In this document: one piece after another, positions 60,281 through 64,000 of the stretch
Position numbering within the stretch: position 1 is the stretch's first letter
Layout: the number at the start of each line of letters is the position of its first letter
Source of the DNA: Bradyrhizobium iriomotense
GTDB taxonomy: Bacteria > Pseudomonadota > Alphaproteobacteria > Rhizobiales > Xanthobacteraceae
NCBI RefSeq assembly: GCF_030160715.1
Contig: NZ_BSOW01000025.1
Coordinates: forward strand, 87,754 to 151,753
Direction of reading: 5' to 3'
Length of the DNA: 64,000 nucleotides
Notes under the pieces: generated by a model
The model's database searches: none
What the model saw: only the letters and a program-made list of their open reading frames with translations
Told to the model about the DNA's origin: nothing
Translations under genes and position numbers: made by a program

Positions 60281-60413
60281 CGTCGTCCCGGCGAAGGCCG
60301 GGACCCATAACCACAGGATTGGGCTGGCGAAGATTCGCGGTTACAGCTCGTGCCATAACCACTCCCTGTGGCTATGGGTACCGGGCTCGCGCTGCGCGCG
60401 CCCCGGGACGACG
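60281..60413. repeat. inverted dispersed repeat (GTCCCGGC family)
   Basis: CGTCGTCCCGGCGAAGGCCG at the left and CGCGCCCCGGGACGACGG at the right, imperfect arms; between convergent cytochrome and panE-like genes. Confidence 0.65.
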
Positions 60414-60430
60414 GTCGAGTGTGTGGCTAG

Positions 60431-61354
60431 CTACACCGCCCGCTGCTTCTCATACGCCTTCAAATGCGTATAGGCGATGCGCAGTTTTGGCACCGGCACT
60501 TTCGCAGCATCGGCGCGCGCGATGAGGTCGCCGATGATGTGATCGGCCTCGACGGGCAGGCCCGCCTTGATGTCGCGGAACATCGACGCGGTCATCGGCG
60601 AGCCTTCGGTGGTGATCAAGCCCTTGACCCGCTCGAAGAACGGCCCGCCGGGCGCATAGCCCGATGCGGTCGCAGTCGCGCTGGTCTCATCGAGCATGCC
60701 CAGGAGAAAATCCTTGCCGCCGGCGACCGCCAGGATGTTGCCGACCGAGGTGCGCATCAGGCTGGTCGACGCCGCGAGCGAGGAGAGAAACACCCACTTC
60801 TCCCACATGTCCTGCATGATGTTCTGGCTCGCGCCGGCGCCGGCGATGCCACTCGTGAAGACTTCGTCGATCGCCTTCACCCGCGCCGACAGTTTTCCGT
60901 CGCGCTCGCCGTAATTGATCGACTGCATCGGCTGGAGCTGCACCACCTCGCGCTTCTCGTTCAGCGTCGCCGCGATGGCGCAGAGCCCGCCGAGCACGCG
61001 CTCGGCGCCGAACTTCTGGTCCAGCACGTCGAGATGCCGCATGCCGTTGAGCACGGGAATGATCGTCGTGTTCGGCCCGACCGCCGGCGCGAACGATTTG
61101 ATGGCATCGTCGAGGTCGAACGCCTTGCAGCTCAGCAGCACGACATCGAATTTCTCGGTGAGCTTGTCCGCCTGCACCGCCGGCGGATCCGTCAGCCGCG
61201 CATCGCCGTTCGGGCTTTTGATGACGAGGCCGGCGCTCGCAAGCTCGCTCGCGCGCCGTGGCCGCACCAGGAAGGTGACGTCGCGCCCGGCCTGCAACAG
61301 CCTGCCACCAAAATAGCCGCCGATGGCGCCGGCGCCGACCACGAGAATGCGCAT
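60431..61354 (-). CDS. panE: 2-dehydropantoate 2-reductase (ketopantoate reductase family)
   Basis: 307 residues. N-terminal NADPH motif MRILVVGAGAIGGYFGGRL, then VLLSCKAFDLDDAI and PVLNGMRHLD, and a C-terminal helical domain with WEKWVFLSSLAA (catalytic Lys) and MTASMFRDIKAGLPVEADHIIGD. These fit PanE of pantothenate synthesis, though the family also contains other reductases. Confidence 0.9.
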   Translation of the reverse strand: MRILVVGAGAIGGYFGGRLLQAGRDVTFLVRPRRASELASAGLVIKSPNGDARLTDPPAVQADKLTEKFDVVLLSCKAFDLDDAIKSFAPAVGPNTTIIPVLNGMRHLDVLDQKFGAERVLGGLCAIAATLNEKREVVQLQPMQSINYGERDGKLSARVKAIDEVFTSGIAGAGASQNIMQDMWEKWVFLSSLAASTSLMRTSVGNILAVAGGKDFLLGMLDETSATATASGYAPGGPFFERVKGLITTEGSPMTASMFRDIKAGLPVEADHIIGDLIARADAAKVPVPKLRIAYTHLKAYEKQRAV

Positions 61355-61386
61355 GGGGATGTTTCCTTCTTGTTGCTTCTTCGGAC

Positions 61387-61504
61387 TCGTCTGGCGAAGG
61401 CCAGGACCGCTACCCTCATTGCTTGATGTCGGACAAGCCGGGGACTCGGTTCACCGCAACCGCGACGTTCGGTGGCTATGGGGTCCTGGCCTTCGCCAGG
61501 ACGA
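61387..61504. repeat. inverted dispersed repeat (CTGGCGAAGGCCAG family)
   Basis: GTCTGGCGAAGGCCAGGACC and further on GGTCCTGGCCTTCGCCAGGA with GACGAC; located in the gap between panE and the isomerase gene. Confidence 0.65.
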
Positions 61505-61541
61505 CATCCGGGAGATAGCTCGCTTCGCGCCGGAGGAGGGA

Positions 61542-62183
61542 TCACTTTCCCGACACCATCTCCTCGACCTCGCGCAGCTGCTCCTTGCCGAAGAACATCT
61601 CGTTGCCGACGAAGAAGGTCGGCGAGCCGAACGCGCCACGGGCGACGGCCTCCTCGGTGTTCTTGATCAGTCTTGCCTTCACCTCGCCCTCCTGGGCGCG
61701 GGCGAACAGCTTTTGGGCGTCGAGGCCCGAGGACGCGAGCGCCTTCATCGCGACCTCGGGATCGTCCATCTTCTTCGGCTCGCGCCACATGTGGTGGAAC
61801 GCGGCCTCGACATATTGTTCGAACACGCCTTCGAGCTGCGCCGCGATCGCGGTTCGCATCAGGTTCAGCGTGTTGACGGGAAAGAACGGGTTCCAGACAT
61901 AGGGCTGCACGTGGAAGCGCTTGATGAAGCGCCCGGTTTCGACCTCCTGGAATTCGCGCTTGTTCTTGATGCCGGCGAGTGTCTCGGCCGGCGACTTGTT
62001 GTTGGTCGCCTTGAAGATGCCGCCGAGCAGGATCGGCACATACTCGAATTTCACGCCGGTCCGCGCCTCGATCGCAGGGATCGCCTCATGACTGAGATAC
62101 GCATTGGGGCTGCCGAAATCGAACAGGAATTGTGGGGCCGCGCGCGTCAAATCCGTCCTCCCGTGTGCTCGCTTTGTACGCAT
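61542..62183 (-). CDS. 2-hydroxychromene-2-carboxylate isomerase (DsbA family)
   Basis: 213 residues, thioredoxin-fold GST-kappa relative. FLFDFGSPNAYLSHEAIPAIEARTGV at the N-terminus with Ser in place of the CXXC, VPILLGGIFKATNNKSP, and GAFGSPTFFVGNEMFFGKEQL at the C-terminus fit HCCA isomerases. These use glutathione; the natural substrate here is unknown. The stop of the MATE gene lies about 60 bp upstream. Confidence 0.9.
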   Translation of the reverse strand: MRTKRAHGRTDLTRAAPQFLFDFGSPNAYLSHEAIPAIEARTGVKFEYVPILLGGIFKATNNKSPAETLAGIKNKREFQEVETGRFIKRFHVQPYVWNPFFPVNTLNLMRTAIAAQLEGVFEQYVEAAFHHMWREPKKMDDPEVAMKALASSGLDAQKLFARAQEGEVKARLIKNTEEAVARGAFGSPTFFVGNEMFFGKEQLREVEEMVSGK

Positions 62184-62246
62184 TGTGGCGCAGCAGGCAT
62201 GGCAGGTCTACTGTTTAATGATGATCGTCATACTCTGGTGAGGGTA

Positions 62247-63596
62247 TCAGATCAGACGCCGGACTGCGCGCTTTCGCCACACCAGCAGGTAATAGCCCAT
62301 CTGCAGAATGAACATGGCGGAGAATGTGATCGGATAGGCGGCCCAGACGCCTTCGACCCCGATCATGCGGCTGAGCGCGATCGCGGACGGTACCTCGATC
62401 CCCATGATCGCGAAGGTCGAGATCAGGAGCGGCAGCCAGACCGTCCCGCTCGCGCGCATCGCCGCGGAGAACACCGTCGCCATGCCGAACAGCACCGCAC
62501 TCCACAGCACGATGTGAAGCAGGTTCTGCGCGAGCGCGAGAACCGCAGCATCGGTGATGAAAAAGCCTATCACCGATCGCGAGAACAGATACCCGAGCAC
62601 GACCAGGGCGCCGGTCAATGCGAGGTTCATCTCGATGCCGGTGCGAACGATCGCACCGATCTGCCTGGCTTCGTTGCGGCCGATCGCCTGGGCGCCGAGA
62701 ATCGAGACCGAGATTGCGATCGACAGCGCGGGGAACTGCACGCAAGACATTATCTGATTGACGGCGCCGTAGGCTGCGGTGGCGTCGGAGCCGAAGCCAT
62801 TGACGAGGCCGAGCAGCACCAGCTCCGCCACCGACATCACCACCATGCCGATGGCGGCCGGGATGCCGAGGCGCAGCAGCGTCGGCAACAGCGCCAGGTC
62901 AGGCCGCATCGCGCGCGCCAGCGTGCTGCCGAGCCTCAGCACGTGCTTGCGGCGGCGGAGATGAAAGGCGAGCCACACGAGCGTGAGCACGCTGGATACG
63001 ACCGATCCACAGGCCGCGCTGACGATGCCGAGCCGGGGCAGGCCGAACCAGCCAAGGATCAGCGCCGGCGTTGCCACGAGACCGATCGCGGCCGAGATCA
63101 CCAGTGCCACGAGCGGTGTAACGGCGTCGCCGACGCCGCGCAGCATTGCTGTCATGAGCATGAAGACGAAGATCAAGGGCATCGAGACCATCATGATGCG
63201 CGCATAGGAGGTCGCAGGGCCCATGATGTCCGGAGGCGTCGCCAGCGCGATCACGAGATCGTCGGCGAACAGCCCGCCAAACAGTGCGATCGCAGCAGCG
63301 AGCAGCAGTCCGACCGCCAACGTCGTTCCTGCGATGGCCTTCACCTGCTCGGGCCGGCCGGCGCCCCAGGCCTGTCCGATCAGCACCGTCGCACCCGAGC
63401 TCAAGCCCATGACAAAGGCCATGAAGAAGAACATCACCGGGAAAAATACCGAGACGGCGGCGAGCGCGTCGACCCCGATCATCTGGCCGAGATAGACATT
63501 GTTGATGGTGCCGAACAGCGATTGCAGGATGTTGCTCAGCATCATCGGCGCGAGGAAGATGGCGAAGGTCTTTCGAAGCGGCGGAGACGTCGACAC
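62247..63596 (-). CDS. MATE family efflux transporter
   Basis: 449 residues, 12 predicted helices in two similar halves (for example MMLSNILQSLFGTINNVYLG in the first and LGIPAAIGMVVMSVAELVLLG in the second). NorM/DinF-type cation-drug antiporter fold. I chose the GTG at 63596, which has AAAGGAAC upstream; the frame is open to an ATG at 63707 with a non-matching extension. Substrate unknown. Confidence 0.9.
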   Translation of the reverse strand: MSTSPPLRKTFAIFLAPMMLSNILQSLFGTINNVYLGQMIGVDALAAVSVFFPVMFFFMAFVMGLSSGATVLIGQAWGAGRPEQVKAIAGTTLAVGLLLAAAIALFGGLFADDLVIALATPPDIMGPATSYARIMMVSMPLIFVFMLMTAMLRGVGDAVTPLVALVISAAIGLVATPALILGWFGLPRLGIVSAACGSVVSSVLTLVWLAFHLRRRKHVLRLGSTLARAMRPDLALLPTLLRLGIPAAIGMVVMSVAELVLLGLVNGFGSDATAAYGAVNQIMSCVQFPALSIAISVSILGAQAIGRNEARQIGAIVRTGIEMNLALTGALVVLGYLFSRSVIGFFITDAAVLALAQNLLHIVLWSAVLFGMATVFSAAMRASGTVWLPLLISTFAIMGIEVPSAIALSRMIGVEGVWAAYPITFSAMFILQMGYYLLVWRKRAVRRLI

Positions 63597-63684
63597 GGTT
63601 GTTCCTTTCGATTGGGCATGCACGGCCGTTGCCGCGCAAGGCAGCGCGGCTGCGGTCGTTGATCTCGCTGAAAAAGGCTTCCGC

Positions 63685-64000
63685 TTACGCGCGGTCGCTG
63701 CCTGCAAGTTTCACGATGTGATCGCGGATGTCGGCGGGCCAGTCGGCGATCTCGCCTGCGAAGCGCCGCCGATCGCCTGCGAACAGCGCGCGCGAGGCCT
63801 CCTCGAAATGCGCGAGATTGCCGGCCATCGCCGACATGAAGTGGTAGGCGGCATCGCGGGCCTGCCGCTCGCGGTCGCGATCGCCGCCGGCGCGTCGCGC
63901 CTCGTCGACGAGCTTGCGCAGCGCGACCGAGGCGCCGCCCGGCTGCGCGTTGAGCCATTCCCAGTGCCGCGGCAGCAGAGTCACCTCGCGCGCCACGACG
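63685..64000 (-). CDS. DUF2239 family protein (partial, runs off window)
   Basis: C-terminal about 105 residues of a DUF2239 protein: EVTLLPRHWEWLNAQPGGASVALRKLVDEARR, then AAYHFMSAMAGNLAHFEEASRALFAGD and DWPADIRDHIVKLAG. The frame is still open at the right edge, and the start must lie outside. Function unknown. Confidence 0.85.
   Translation of the reverse strand, partial: VVAREVTLLPRHWEWLNAQPGGASVALRKLVDEARRAGGDRDRERQARDAAYHFMSAMAGNLAHFEEASRALFAGDRRRFAGEIADWPADIRDHIVKLAGSDRA

Noticed and set aside
61323..63662. 779-codon open frame on the plus strand
   Set aside because: It lies antisense to the isomerase and MATE genes, with Arg/His/Asp-rich low-complexity translation typical of GC-rich shadow frames.

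Overview
The window looks like a stretch of an alphaproteobacterial chromosome close to the replication origin, most probably Bradyrhizobium or a near relative (Nitrobacteraceae). The reasons are the high GC, the gene run mnmE-mnmG-rsmG-parA-parB with parS sites, a CenR-type response regulator, and several families of dispersed palindromic repeats of the kind common in that genus. The genus is an inference from remembered gene order and protein sequence, not from a search.

Layout. 1-6.5 kb: tRNA modification (mnmE, mnmG), 16S rRNA methylation (rsmG) and chromosome partition (parA, parB), with five parS-type palindromes around mnmG and inside rsmG. 6.8-11 kb, minus strand: holA, lptE, leuS. 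11-23 kb: two GGDEF diguanylate cyclases, a YggS-type PLP protein, a hydratase, an L,D-transpeptidase, a response regulator, a cyclic-nucleotide-binding protein, exonuclease III, a LolA-like carrier, ftsK and an aminotransferase. 23.5-27 kb: nitrogen block glnK-amtB with a candidate sigma-54 promoter, plus a second glnK whose amtB partner survives only as a C-terminal scrap. 27-36 kb: a GYF/DUF898-like membrane protein, TesB, a Ubi-type hydroxylase, Trm112, a cupredoxin-FTR1 iron importer, a TetR regulator with a paired operator, an NmrA-type reductase, a LON-domain protein and a thioredoxin.

36.2-56.8 kb is an integrated genomic island. It sits in a tRNA-Gly(GCC) gene, is bounded by a 48-bp direct repeat of the tRNA 3' part (36212-36259 and 56793-56840), and carries a tyrosine recombinase next to the right repeat. 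Inside are an excisionase-like HTH protein, a primase and a RepA-like helicase separated by an apparent one-base frameshift, a cluster of ATTGACC repeats, an HNH nuclease, a TPR protein with near-identical 47-residue repeats, a small membrane partner, a GHKL-type ATPase broken by an in-frame amber codon, a DNA methyltransferase convergent with it, a two-gene operon of an RNase H-fold-like protein and a Ser/Thr kinase, and a ribbon-helix-helix regulator with a PHB-depolymerase-type esterase. Remnants of ArdC, SRAP/YedK and a Ku-like tail show heavy decay. The cargo reads as a partly eroded defence/accessory island.

56.9-64 kb returns to ordinary chromosome: an epimerase, a PQQ-type sugar dehydrogenase with a di-haem cytochrome c, a ketopantoate reductase-like protein, a DsbA-family isomerase, a MATE exporter, and a DUF2239 gene running off the right edge.
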